A stretch of DNA of 42,178 bases, from the NCBI RefSeq assembly GCF_000350485.1, contig NZ_AORV01000032.1:1-42178 (forward strand), read 5' to 3'. This document shows positions 16,550 to 24,289 of this stretch, piece by piece. The notes under the pieces were generated by a model. The model was given only the letters and a program-made list of their open reading frames with translations, was not told the origin of the DNA and searched no databases. The first letter of the stretch is position 1. The number at the start of each line of letters is the position of its first letter. The stretch is from Ruminiclostridium cellobioparum subsp. termitidis CT1112 (GTDB lineage Bacteria > Bacillota > Clostridia > Acetivibrionales > DSM-1351). The position numbers were made by a program, and so were the translations under genes.

Positions 16550-16744
16550 TTAAAACTGAAACATTGTTTTTACAGCGGCAAAAAGTCCTGCTATTTCCTT
16601 GGATACCATCATTAAAACAACTATAATACCTGCAAGTGTGGTCATCATGGCCTGTTCCTCCCGGCCCGACCGTTCCAGCACCTGGTTGAGCACCGATACC
16701 AGAATCCCTATTGCAGCTATTTTAAATATAAGATCTACATTCAT
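16550..16744 (-). CDS. spoIIIAC: Stage III sporulation protein AC
   Basis: SpoIIIAC is a very small two-helix membrane protein of the channel. The 64-residue product contains IFKIAAIGILVSVLNQVLERSGREEQA and a second hydrophobic helix, LAGIIVVLMMVSKEIAGLF. The ATG at MNVDLIFK is chosen because CATGGAGG sits a few bases upstream; the longer frame starts within the repeat-derived SD. Confidence 0.95.
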   Translation of the reverse strand: MNVDLIFKIAAIGILVSVLNQVLERSGREEQAMMTTLAGIIVVLMMVSKEIAGLFAAVKTMFQF

Positions 16745-16749
16745 AATGA

Positions 16750-16792
16750 CCTCCATGAGCCATATTACGGCCTTGGGCCGCAGCGGCTGTAA
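16750..16792 (-). repeat. RBS-linked hairpin repeat, spoIIIAC copy
   Basis: In gene sense this reads CAGCCGCTGCGGCCCAAGG, CCGTAATATGG, CTCATGGAGGTCATT, ATG. Compared with the recN and tlyA copies, GGCT-CAA-AGCC is replaced by GGCC-CAA-GGCC. Both arms have changed together, a compensatory change that argues for pairing in RNA. Confidence 0.7.
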
Positions 16793-16866
16793 ATTATTTA
16801 TGGGAACCTCTATCTCTTATCCGTTCTATGTGAAAAAGTATGCTGTAGGGCCTTGCATTGAAAGCG

Positions 16867-17385
16867 CTAGAACAATATTATGGCCAACGCCAGGCCGCTT
16901 AAAACTCCAAGAGTTCTATACATTTTTTCGTTTTTCCGTTTCATTTCTTCCGACTTGGCCTCCTGCAGCTTCAGCTGGGAGGAAACAAGCCTGATGTTGT
17001 TCAGCTGCCCTTCAAGGTCGGAATTTCCAAGCATCTTACCAAAAGTGATCAATATGGCCCTGTCCTCCCTGTTCAGTGAAAGCTTTGAATAATATTCATT
17101 AACAGCCTTGTCCCACGCCATGTCTGCAGTTACCCCTCCGGTTTGAAGGTTAAGGGCGGCAGCTTTGAAAAGTATGGCTGCATCTACCTTTGAAGTTTCA
17201 TATATTCTGAAAAAGGCCTCTGCCAGCAAGTTTGACAAATAGCTTATTTCATTTTCCAGCATCTGGAGCAGGGCCTGCAGCTCCCGCAGGGTTCTGGGCC
17301 TTTTTGAACAATCGGCTGCCAGCAGAAAACCTATCAAACTTGTAGCCCCTGTTAAAACCACGGCTCCAATCATTTTCAGCAGCAT
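16867..17385 (-). CDS. spoIIIAB: Stage III sporulation protein AB
   Basis: SpoIIIAB is a mother-cell membrane protein resembling GspF-like parts of secretion systems. The 172-residue product has an N-terminal hydrophobic segment (MIGAVVLTGATSLIGFLLA), a helical cytoplasmic domain with RPRTLRELQALLQMLENEISY, and a C-terminal hydrophobic segment (TLGVLSGLALAIILF). The ATG chosen overlaps the spoIIIAA stop by one base (TGATG) and follows AGGAGG by 8 bases. An in-frame GTG three codons earlier is less well placed. Confidence 0.95.
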   Translation of the reverse strand: MLLKMIGAVVLTGATSLIGFLLAADCSKRPRTLRELQALLQMLENEISYLSNLLAEAFFRIYETSKVDAAILFKAAALNLQTGGVTADMAWDKAVNEYYSKLSLNREDRAILITFGKMLGNSDLEGQLNNIRLVSSQLKLQEAKSEEMKRKNEKMYRTLGVLSGLALAIILF

Positions 17386-18359
17386 CAGGAACACCTCCTG
17401 TAGATGGCCGACTGTTGGGAATCAAATACCTCTTCCAGCGTTCCGGGCCCGTTGCTTGAGCTTAAAACTATATATCTCTCAAATGTATTTGCTTTGATCA
17501 TTGACAGAAGTTCCTCGCGCATTTTCAGCTCTGAAATGTTATAGCCATGTGCCGAAGCAATGATTTTGACTCCAGAGTTAAGTACTGTCATTATTGCCGC
17601 CTTATCGCCCCGGGTACCGATTTCATCCGTTACAATAATATTCGGGGACATGCTTCTGAGCAGCATTTCCATTCCAAGAGCCTTGGGACAGCTGTCCATA
17701 ACGTCTGTTCTGAAACCCACGTCATTTTGTGGAATTCCTTTGCTGCAGGCGGCTATTTCCGATCTCTCATCTACAATTCCTATCTTCAATCCCCTAAAAT
17801 CAATTCTTTCACCGCCATTGCTGAGAAGCCTTGCGGCATCACGTAAAATTGTCGTCTTTCCGCTTTGAGGCGGACCTATGATAAGGGTGTTATATATATC
17901 GTCACTGCTTTTGATTATGAATCTGACAAGTTTGCTTGAACAGCCGTAAACTTCCCTGGCCACACGTATGTTCAAACTGTTGAAATCCTTGATATTCCTT
18001 ATTTGCCCCTCCTGAACTATTACCCGGCCGCTTAAACCGACACGGTGGCCTCCTCTGAGAGTCAAATAGCCGGATTTTATCTCCTCCTGAAAGGCATAAA
18101 CGGAATTTTCACTCATTAATTCAAGGGACTTGATTATTTCATTCTGAGCTACCATATACGCCTCCCGTATATCGGAGGATATCTCACCGTTTACAGTCAC
18201 AAACAGGTCCCTGCCGCCATAAAAGACCATCAGTGGTTTTCCTGCCCTCATTCGTATTTCCTGAAGATTGTCCAACTTTTCAGCCTCCAGCTTCATTAAA
18301 ATTGCCCTGATACTGGGTATCAAATAAGGCAGTATGTCACTTTGCACCCCTTTAATCAT
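17385..18359 (-). CDS. spoIIIAA: Stage III sporulation protein AA (ATPase)
   Basis: SpoIIIAA is the ATPase of the channel, related to secretion ATPases of the GspE/VirB11 type. The 324-residue product has a P-loop (IIGPPQSGKTTILRD) near residue 170, a Walker B-like LRSMSPNIIVTDEIGTRGD stretch, and SAHG in the sensor region. The start ATG follows AGGAGA by 9 bases. It is the first gene of the spoIIIA operon. The upstream region should hold a sigma-E promoter, but I could not assign one with confidence. Confidence 0.96.
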   Translation of the reverse strand: MIKGVQSDILPYLIPSIRAILMKLEAEKLDNLQEIRMRAGKPLMVFYGGRDLFVTVNGEISSDIREAYMVAQNEIIKSLELMSENSVYAFQEEIKSGYLTLRGGHRVGLSGRVIVQEGQIRNIKDFNSLNIRVAREVYGCSSKLVRFIIKSSDDIYNTLIIGPPQSGKTTILRDAARLLSNGGERIDFRGLKIGIVDERSEIAACSKGIPQNDVGFRTDVMDSCPKALGMEMLLRSMSPNIIVTDEIGTRGDKAAIMTVLNSGVKIIASAHGYNISELKMREELLSMIKANTFERYIVLSSSNGPGTLEEVFDSQQSAIYRRCS

Positions 18360-18423
18360 GTGTATGCATCTCCTAAATTAAGTTATTTATATATATTAGG
18401 CTTTGTCCATGTTTATGACATGT

Positions 18424-18467
18424 AAAAAAAATAACCCAACTTTATTTTTCAGGTAAAGTTGGGTTAT
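18424..18467 (-). terminator. Strong intrinsic terminator
   Basis: In gene sense ATAACCCAACTTTA and TAAAGTTGGGTTAT make a perfect 14-bp stem with a 9-base loop, followed by seven T. It ends the ABC-transporter operon and separates it from spoIIIAA. Confidence 0.95.
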
Positions 18468-18496
18468 CAATTTTAATATTTTATTAATGATATCTA

Positions 18497-19316
18497 TTAC
18501 TTCAATGAAACTTTATTTTTCATCATACGTGACGTTACATAAAACAGGACACAAACCATCACGATTTCAAATACATAGCCTCCAAGACCGATTACAATGC
18601 CTGTGGGCTCGGAGCCTTTTACGGTTTCCAGGATAAAGCCGAACATGTTTTTAGATGTCAGCGAAGCATTTATTTTTTCAAAGCCAATTTCAATTGAAAA
18701 GGGAACAAAAACAGTAAATATTGCTTCCACTATCTGTAAAATTATATTTGTTGCTATAAAAACCAGAAAAAGCTGCTGCTATGCCTATACTATGAAAAGC
18801 AGGCGTGTTGGCCATGGTTACTGCGAAGTATATCTGCCCCAGTAAATACAGAGTTGCAAGTATGATGGCCGGTATGAATAAATAGATCATTTTTTCGGCA
18901 CCAAGGCTTTTTATTTCATCCATTGCCAAAGCCAGTTCGCCTGCGACTCCAAGACCATACAAGCTCACAAAAAATGCCCCGGCAGTAAAGCAATAGCTTA
19001 AAATCATCCACAAAAATGCCACTATGGATTTGGAAGCCAGCAGCAAACCAGGTTTAACAGGCAGCGTAAACATCAGATAACCTTCGTTTGAATACAGATT
19101 CTTATAAAATCTCATAACTATAATTACAAAAGTAATTATTGAGACAGCGATTCCCAGCAGCATGAGTACCACCGACGTGGTAAATTGAAACCATTGGATA
19201 TGCAGCAGCTTTACCGAAAAAAGCACCAAACCGGCAAAAATCAAACCGACAAGATAAAGCAGAGGAATGGTGCGTGCAGTATCTTTGAATTCGTATTTCA
19301 ACAATTTACTCAGCAT
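18497..19316 (-). pseudogene. ABC-2 type permease, frameshifted
   Basis: The permease is split over two frames. The first frame (from 19316) encodes about 180 residues with five hydrophobic segments, up to AFHSIGIAAAF, then becomes unrelated and stops at 18690. The second frame continues naturally with LVFIATNIILQIVEAIF and runs to the stop at 18497. The break is at a run of five A (18767-18771); one extra base would restore one frame of about 270 residues. Either the gene is broken or a base was missed in a homopolymer. It overlaps the ABC ATPase gene by 7 bases, is last in a YtrA-type operon, and resembles ABC-2 membrane subunits. Confidence 0.8.
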
Positions 19317-20008
19317 TTAAATACCTCCTCAAATAATTCCACCACGGATTTGCCGTTATTCTCGCGTATATTGTCCACAGTATCGTCAATCAGTATTTTG
19401 CTGTCTCCAATCATGATCACCCTGTCAAATATCCTTTCCACATCGTTGATCAAGTGTGTGGAAAGAAGGACTACCGCGTCCTCCGAATAGTTATTCAATA
19501 TAATGTCCAGCATTGCCTTTCTGGATGCCGGATCCAGACCTCCCAGGGGTTCATCCAGAAGATATATCTTTGCTTTCCTGGACATGACCAGGGTGAGCTG
19601 GACCTTTTCCTGCATGCCCTTTGACATGCTTTTTATTTTCTGGTTGGGATCAAGCTTAAACTGAGCCAGCATTTCTAACGCTTTCTTCCTGTCGAAGTCG
19701 GCGTAAAAATCCTCAAAAAAGTCCAGTGCTTCCCTTGCTTTATAATTTTCAGATAAATAAGTTTTTTCAGGCAGGTAGGAAATTATGGATTTTGAGAATT
19801 CACCGGGTTCAGAGCCGTCAATCAGAACTTTTCCCTTATAATCTTTTATAAGACCTGCTATTGCTTTTATCAGGGTAGTCTTGCCGCAGCCGTTAGGTCC
19901 CAGCAAACCCACTATGGTTCCGCTTTCAAGTGTAAGTGATATATCGTCCAATACCTTCCTTGAGCCGTATTTCTTATCCAATGAATTTATTTCAATTATC
20001 CTGCTCAT
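19310..20008 (-). CDS. ABC transporter ATP-binding protein
   Basis: This 232-residue protein is an ABC-type ATPase that would power the adjacent ABC-2 permease. It has Walker A (LLGPNGCGKTTLIKAIAG) near residue 35, the signature MSKGMQEKVQLTLVMS, Walker B (IYLLDEPLGGLDP) and the H-loop LLSTHLI. The substrate is unknown. Related operons with a YtrA-family GntR regulator respond to cell-wall-active antibiotics in Bacillus, so an envelope-stress role is plausible but inferred. It is 16 bases downstream of the regulator gene. Confidence 0.93.
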   Translation of the reverse strand: MSRIIEINSLDKKYGSRKVLDDISLTLESGTIVGLLGPNGCGKTTLIKAIAGLIKDYKGKVLIDGSEPGEFSKSIISYLPEKTYLSENYKAREALDFFEDFYADFDRKKALEMLAQFKLDPNQKIKSMSKGMQEKVQLTLVMSRKAKIYLLDEPLGGLDPASRKAMLDIILNNYSEDAVVLLSTHLINDVERIFDRVIMIGDSKILIDDTVDNIRENNGKSVVELFEEVFKC

Positions 20009-20024
20009 ATATTATCCTCCTTTA

Positions 20025-20387
20025 TTAAAGGCTTGATTTATTTGATACTATTTTGATTATTTCCTCATTTTTGTAGCCAAGCTTTTGCATGGCATCATAA
20101 TAGCTCTCGGTATACTCTTCAGCCATACCGCTTCTGGCTTTTGATATCTTCTGCTGGTCCTGTGAAACATATCTCCCCGAAGTTCTTTCGGTATAAAGCA
20201 GCCCATCTCTTTCCAGCTCGGACAGAGCTCTCTGCATGGTGTTGGGATTTACCGAAAATTCAACAGCCAGGTCTCTCACAGACTGCAGCCTCTGCCCCGG
20301 CTCCCAGACACCGGATACAATTCTGAGTTTTACATCATTCATTATCTGAAGATAAATGGGCACATTTGATGAATAATCATTTGCCAT
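20025..20387 (-). CDS. GntR-family regulator, YtrA subfamily
   Basis: The 120-residue product is a short GntR regulator: an N-terminal winged helix (SNVPIYLQIMNDVKLRIVSG, then VRDLAVEFSVNPNTMQRALSELERDG) and a brief C-terminal helical region lacking the usual ligand domain. That layout is typical of YtrA-type proteins, which repress their own ABC-transporter operon. It precedes the ATPase and permease genes, and long inverted repeats lie at the operon promoter. The start follows GGGGGTATTTCC. Confidence 0.93.
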   Translation of the reverse strand: MANDYSSNVPIYLQIMNDVKLRIVSGVWEPGQRLQSVRDLAVEFSVNPNTMQRALSELERDGLLYTERTSGRYVSQDQQKISKARSGMAEEYTESYYDAMQKLGYKNEEIIKIVSNKSSL

Positions 20388-20413
20388 GGAAATACCCCCT
20401 TTCGGTAATTTTT

Positions 20414-20842
20414 CTATCCCTTTTTATCAGCTTCCTGCCAGGTTACCTTATAGCTTCCCTTGTGTCCCTCAGCCGTAACAGTAATATCGTAGGCGCCGGG
20501 TTTGTCAAGTGTCACCTTGAACTCCGAGGTGGGAAGGTCGTTTTTTTCGTATACGGTCTCGTCCTTTTGCTTCTTTTCAGCTTTTTTATCTGCTTTCCTA
20601 ATAATAATAAAATCAAGCTTTCCTTTTTTTGAAACTATGTTAACACTGACCTCAAGGGTTTCTCCTTCTTTTACATGTAAATCTGTAGTTTTGTAACCGC
20701 TGAATTTTTGATAGGACGCCGACATCCTGGAAAAGGTATTTATCTCCACCGATCCAGTTGAACCTCCGCTTCCATAAGTACATCCCGAAATAAAGACCAG
20801 GGCAAATATGAGTGCCAATAAAAGACTTGTTTTTTTATTCAT
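20414..20842 (-). CDS. Putative lipoprotein
   Basis: A 142-residue secreted lipoprotein of unknown function. It starts with a basic N-region, a hydrophobic core (LLLALIFALVFISGC) and a lipobox cysteine near residue 21. The mature part is beta-rich with a Lys-rich central stretch, and ends with KPGAYDITVTAEGHKGSYKVTW, similar in style to carbohydrate-binding or Ig-like folds. It is the first gene of the YtrA-type operon, transcribed from the operator-covered promoter, so it may be an accessory of the ABC transporter. Confidence 0.75.
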   Translation of the reverse strand: MNKKTSLLLALIFALVFISGCTYGSGGSTGSVEINTFSRMSASYQKFSGYKTTDLHVKEGETLEVSVNIVSKKGKLDFIIIRKADKKAEKKQKDETVYEKNDLPTSEFKVTLDKPGAYDITVTAEGHKGSYKVTWQEADKKG

Positions 20843-20881
20843 ACGTTATATCCCTTTCAATAGGTTATGATATTGTACCAC

Positions 20882-20951
20882 TGTATTATTGTACTAATAT
20901 CCTAATACAATAATACAACAATTGTATTAAGGTGTCAATACAATTGTTGTA
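20882..20951 (-). promoter_or_regulatory. YtrA-operon promoter with two long inverted-repeat operators
   Basis: In gene sense TTGACA, 17 bases, TATTAT (20910-20938) is a strong promoter for the lipoprotein-gntR-ABC operon. Two inverted repeats overlap it. One has perfect 15-base arms with an 8-base spacer (20914-20928 and 20937-20951). The other has perfect 12-base arms, TGTATTATTGTA and TACAATAATACA (20882-20893 and 20906-20917). They share four bases, covering the -35 to beyond the start site. Repression by the encoded YtrA-like regulator is the natural reading. Confidence 0.85.
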
Positions 20952-20974
20952 TTTGCAATAGCAGTTGCTTGCAA

Positions 20975-22987
20975 TTATAGGCAATGCATATACTCCTCAA
21001 CTTTGCCTGCCTCTACTGTAAAGCCCGCACCCTTGGCGCAAAAAATAGAATTTGAGGTATATTCCGGATCTGCATTTTTATTGTAACCCGAATTTTCAAT
21101 TACTTCGGATTCATTATGGCATATGTCATAACCGTCAAAAAACAGGTTTATACTGCCCTTTCCCTTTGTAAAGGAAACCAGCTCCATACTGTAATTCATA
21201 AAGGTTGCAACCGGCCCCCTCCCCCTTATTGTCAACTTGTTTTCCCGGGTTTCAGGCGGCTCAAAATCACCATGCATTTTCTGTATATCCGATAAAACCC
21301 TTCCCATGCTGTCAATATCCACTTCTATCCTGAAACGGTAGAAGGGCTCCAGCAATATGCATCCGGCTTTTTCCAGCCCCTGTCTCATGGCGCGCAGAGT
21401 TGCTTCCCTGAAATCACCTCCGCTGGTATGCTTCAGATGGGCCCGTCCTGTCAAAAGGGTGATTTTAACATCTGTAACTGACGAGCCGGTAAGCACTCCG
21501 TTGTGCTCCTTCTCAAACAGATGGGAGCGGATCAGATTCTGGTAACTGGGAAGAAGGTCATCGATATGGCAGATGCTCTCGAAGGAGATACCGCTGTTCC
21601 TTGGTGCCGGCTCCAGTCTCAAATGTACTTCGGCATAGTGCCTCAGGGGCTCAAAATGCCCATAGCCCGTTGCCGGCCTGGATACGGTCTCCCTGTAAAG
21701 GACCTGGCAGGGGCCGAAATCCACTTTATATAAAAACCTTTGTTCTATTACCTGCTTCAGCACCTCCAGCTGTATAACGCCCATTATGCTGAAGTGCAGC
21801 TCCTGAAGCGCTTCATTCCATGAAACATTAAGAGCCGGGTCCTCTGCTTCGAGAAGTTTCATTTTGTTCAATACTTCCTTGTTGTTCAAACTTTTATCAA
21901 AGACAAGCCTGGACTTAAGTGCAGGTATCATCCTGTATACGGCTCTTTCCTCCAGGGTTCCCGCCCCATCTCCCGCACAGGCTTTCGAAAGGCCCGTAAC
22001 GGCGAAAATCTCCCCTGCCGAAACAAATTCTTTTGTTGAAAACCTGGTGCCGTTGTATGATCTTATTTGATTGATCTTTTCGGAAGGTCTGACACTGCCG
22101 GTGCTTTCATCCTGCCTGCCGTATTCCAGAATATCCTTTACAGAAAGCTTCCCCGAAAGGGCCTTTATATATGTAACCCTGTTCCCCTGCTCATCATGGC
22201 GTATTTTATATACTCTGCCGCTGAATTTCTCAGAGCTTTTTTCTTCATAATCAGAATATGACAGCAAGTCAAGAACTTCCACAAATTCTGTTATACCAAC
22301 ATCCTGGAGAGCCGAGCCCGCCATGCAGGGAAAAACACGGCCCTGTTTTATCAGCTGCTTCAATTCCATGAGCCAATCAACGTTCTCAACCCTCCCCTGC
22401 AAATAAAGTTCCAACAGGGTTTCATCTCTTTCAGCCACAAATTCCATCAATCCGGGACTCATATTTTTGAGCTCGGCTATGGAAAGACAGCCGGTATTTT
22501 TTACGGCTTGGGGAATCAGGCCGGCTGTAAACAGGATTTCCCCGGTCAACTTTACCTTTATTTCAGCTATAACATTTTCAATATTTGCCCCTACACGGTC
22601 GATTTTATTTATAAAGAAGAAGGTGGGAATATTCAAGTTTCTCAAGAGCTGCCATACGGTTTCAGTATGGCCCTGTACTCCTTCCACAGCGCTGACAATG
22701 ACAACTGCATAGTCCATTATCTGCAGTGCCCTTTCCATTTCAGACGAGAAGTCGGCATGTCCCGGGGTATCTATCAGATAACAGGTTGATTGCCCATAAG
22801 TAAAAACAGCCTGATCGGTGAATATTGTAATACCTCTGTCTCTTTCAATTTCATGATTGTCAAGAAAGGAATTTTTATGGTCAACTCTGCCTCTGCTCCT
22901 GATGCTTTTGGTATGGTATAAAATCTGCTCTGCAAATGTAGTTTTTCCGGCGTCCACATGTGCCAGTATTCCTATGGTCTTCTTCAC
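20975..22987 (-). CDS. Tet(M)/EF-G-like ribosomal protection GTPase
   Basis: The 670-residue product is a translation-factor GTPase of the tetracycline ribosomal-protection family. It has G1 (ILAHVDAGKTTF), G2 (ERDRGITI), G3 (LIDTPGHADF) and G4 (FINKIDR), then EF-G-like domains. Family members free the ribosome from bound tetracycline. Many clostridial genomes carry chromosomal homologues whose natural role and resistance activity are unproven. It is slightly longer than Tet(M) (about 639 residues). No transposon genes adjoin it, and codon use looks like its neighbours, so it is probably native. The start is GTG with GGGGG upstream, preceded by a copy of the RBS-linked repeat. Confidence 0.87.
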   Translation of the reverse strand: MKKTIGILAHVDAGKTTFAEQILYHTKSIRSRGRVDHKNSFLDNHEIERDRGITIFTDQAVFTYGQSTCYLIDTPGHADFSSEMERALQIMDYAVVIVSAVEGVQGHTETVWQLLRNLNIPTFFFINKIDRVGANIENVIAEIKVKLTGEILFTAGLIPQAVKNTGCLSIAELKNMSPGLMEFVAERDETLLELYLQGRVENVDWLMELKQLIKQGRVFPCMAGSALQDVGITEFVEVLDLLSYSDYEEKSSEKFSGRVYKIRHDEQGNRVTYIKALSGKLSVKDILEYGRQDESTGSVRPSEKINQIRSYNGTRFSTKEFVSAGEIFAVTGLSKACAGDGAGTLEERAVYRMIPALKSRLVFDKSLNNKEVLNKMKLLEAEDPALNVSWNEALQELHFSIMGVIQLEVLKQVIEQRFLYKVDFGPCQVLYRETVSRPATGYGHFEPLRHYAEVHLRLEPAPRNSGISFESICHIDDLLPSYQNLIRSHLFEKEHNGVLTGSSVTDVKITLLTGRAHLKHTSGGDFREATLRAMRQGLEKAGCILLEPFYRFRIEVDIDSMGRVLSDIQKMHGDFEPPETRENKLTIRGRGPVATFMNYSMELVSFTKGKGSINLFFDGYDICHNESEVIENSGYNKNADPEYTSNSIFCAKGAGFTVEAGKVEEYMHCL

Positions 22988-22990
22988 CTT

Positions 22991-23036
22991 AACCCCCAGG
23001 CCGTATTATGGCTTTGAGCCGCAATGGCGGCCGCAA
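22991..23036 (-). repeat. RBS-linked hairpin repeat, Tet(M)-like gene copy
   Basis: In gene sense TTTGCGGCCGCCATTGCGGC, TCAAAGCCATAATA, then CGGCCTGGGGGTTAAG and GTG. The first 33 bases are nearly identical to the recN copy, even though the genes are unrelated and 21 kb apart. Confidence 0.7.
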
Positions 23037-23062
23037 ATATTGATAAATTTTTTCCTATACGC

Positions 23063-23097
23063 AAAAAACTGCCAACAAGTATTTGTCAGCAGTTTTT
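23063..23097 (-). terminator. Terminator after zinc-ribbon gene
   Basis: In gene sense AACTGCTGACAA and TTGTTGGCAGTT form a stem with one mismatch and a 4-base loop, followed by a run of T. It ends the efp operon before the Tet(M)-like gene. Confidence 0.85.
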
Positions 23098-23109
23098 AAT
23101 CTTAATTAA

Positions 23110-23526
23110 TTACTCTTTATCGTGATCGTGTCCGCAGCCGCATTCATCGCTATCACAATCGCAATCCCATTCAAGTTCTATCTTCTGATGACAGTGAGGG
23201 CATTCGATTGCTTCGGCATCCTCATCGATCAAATCAAGGTCAACCTCTATCTCCTCACCGCAGTAAGGGCATTCGATTTCTTCGAATTCGATCTCATCTT
23301 CGGCTTCGTAAACAATTTTTTCGAGTTCGGCAAGATCCTCGTCAATACCATCCACCTGCTCACCCATTTCATCCTGAATCTCTTCAACGTCTTCGATAGC
23401 AAGGGAAATATCGTCCAAAACATCAATGATAGCAGTCAAAAGCTTGCCTTCATTTGTAGTATCATCTACTTTCATGCCCTCTGCCAAACCTTTAATGAAA
23501 GCAACTCGTTCACTAATATAACTCAT
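23110..23526 (-). CDS. Zinc-ribbon protein with CD1247-like N-terminus
   Basis: A 138-residue acidic protein. The first 80 residues are helical (SYISERVAFIKGLAEGMKV, then EDVEEIQDEMGEQVDGIDEDL, possible coiled coil). Two CPYCG/CPHCH type pairs follow (ECPYCGEEIEV and ECPHCHQKIEL), forming a zinc ribbon. The C-terminus is rich in Cys, Asp and His (CDCDSDECGCGHDHDKE) and may bind metal. The gene follows efp by 36 bases and is common in Clostridia. The function is unknown; a regulatory or metal-handling role is only a guess. Confidence 0.8.
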   Translation of the reverse strand: MSYISERVAFIKGLAEGMKVDDTTNEGKLLTAIIDVLDDISLAIEDVEEIQDEMGEQVDGIDEDLAELEKIVYEAEDEIEFEEIECPYCGEEIEVDLDLIDEDAEAIECPHCHQKIELEWDCDCDSDECGCGHDHDKE

Positions 23527-23562
23527 AATCCTACCTCCTCATTTTTACTTGTGTATATTTAA

Positions 23563-24123
23563 TTATTTTACTCTTTCCATGTATTCATTTGTTCTGGTAT
23601 CTATTCTTATAACATCTCCAGTATTAACAAAAAGCGGAACTTTTATAACAGCTCCTGTTTCAACAGTAGCAGGTTTTGTAGCACCGGTGGCAGTATCACC
23701 CTTGAAGCCGGGATCAGTCTGGGTAACTTCAAGCTCCACAAAGGTTGGCGGCTCAATTCCGAATACATTTCCCTTGTGTGAAAGTATCCTGACTACTTCA
23801 TTTTCCTTGACGAGATCAAGAGTGTTTCCTATTGTAGCCTTGTTTATAGGCATCTGTTCATAGGATTCAACATCCATGAAATAGTACAAATCGCTATCGT
23901 TGTAAAGGTACTGCATATCTTTTCTTTCAATATGAGCTTTTGGCATTTTATCGGTTGGATTGAATGTTCTTTCAACTGTTGCACCGGTTACTATATTCTT
24001 CAGCTTTGTTCTTACGAAAGCGGCACCTTTACCAGGTTTAACGTGCTGGAATTCCACAACCTGAAAGATATTATTATCCAGTTCAAAGGTCACACCGTTT
24101 CTAAAATCGCCTGCTACTATCAT
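23563..24123 (-). CDS. efp: Elongation factor P
   Basis: EF-P rescues ribosomes stalled at polyproline stretches. The 186-residue product has three beta-barrel domains. The tip of domain I carries VKPGKGAAF with lysine 32, the position modified in many bacteria. The C-terminal domain contains [17 protein letters not shown], the family end motif. The start ATG follows ATGGAGG. It lies about 170 bases downstream of the M24 peptidase gene, the usual neighbour in Firmicutes, and has its own promoter. Confidence 0.98.
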   Translation of the reverse strand: MIVAGDFRNGVTFELDNNIFQVVEFQHVKPGKGAAFVRTKLKNIVTGATVERTFNPTDKMPKAHIERKDMQYLYNDSDLYYFMDVESYEQMPINKATIGNTLDLVKENEVVRILSHKGNVFGIEPPTFVELEVTQTDPGFKGDTATGATKPATVETGAVIKVPLFVNTGDVIRIDTRTNEYMERVK

Positions 24124-24212
24124 ATCTTACCTCCATGATATAAATAAAATTTAACATTTTATGAATTAATAAATAACATAAAGAATTTTTTATGTTTAAT
24201 TGTTCCTAGTTT

Positions 24213-24241
24213 ATATTAAATTAATTTTAACGTTTAGGCAA
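24213..24241 (-). promoter_or_regulatory. Probable efp promoter
   Basis: In gene sense TTGCCT, 17 bases, TAATAT, in the 166-base gap upstream of efp. The hexamers are good but not perfect. The transcript leader would be about 85 bases and includes a small AT-rich hairpin (AACATAAA/TTTATGTT). Confidence 0.6.
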
Positions 24242-24289
24242 GTAAATTTTCGAAATTTCTGTTTAATTTAGTACTTAAATCTCTCATTT

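Noticed and set aside
18497-18730. The 77-residue frame at the end of the permease as a separate small gene
   Set aside because: It has no SD and continues the permease exactly after a one-base shift, so it is the second half of the broken gene.
20975-22987. Tet(M)-like gene as part of a conjugative transposon
   Set aside because: No integrase, conjugation or excision genes nearby, and flanking genes are ordinary chromosomal ones.
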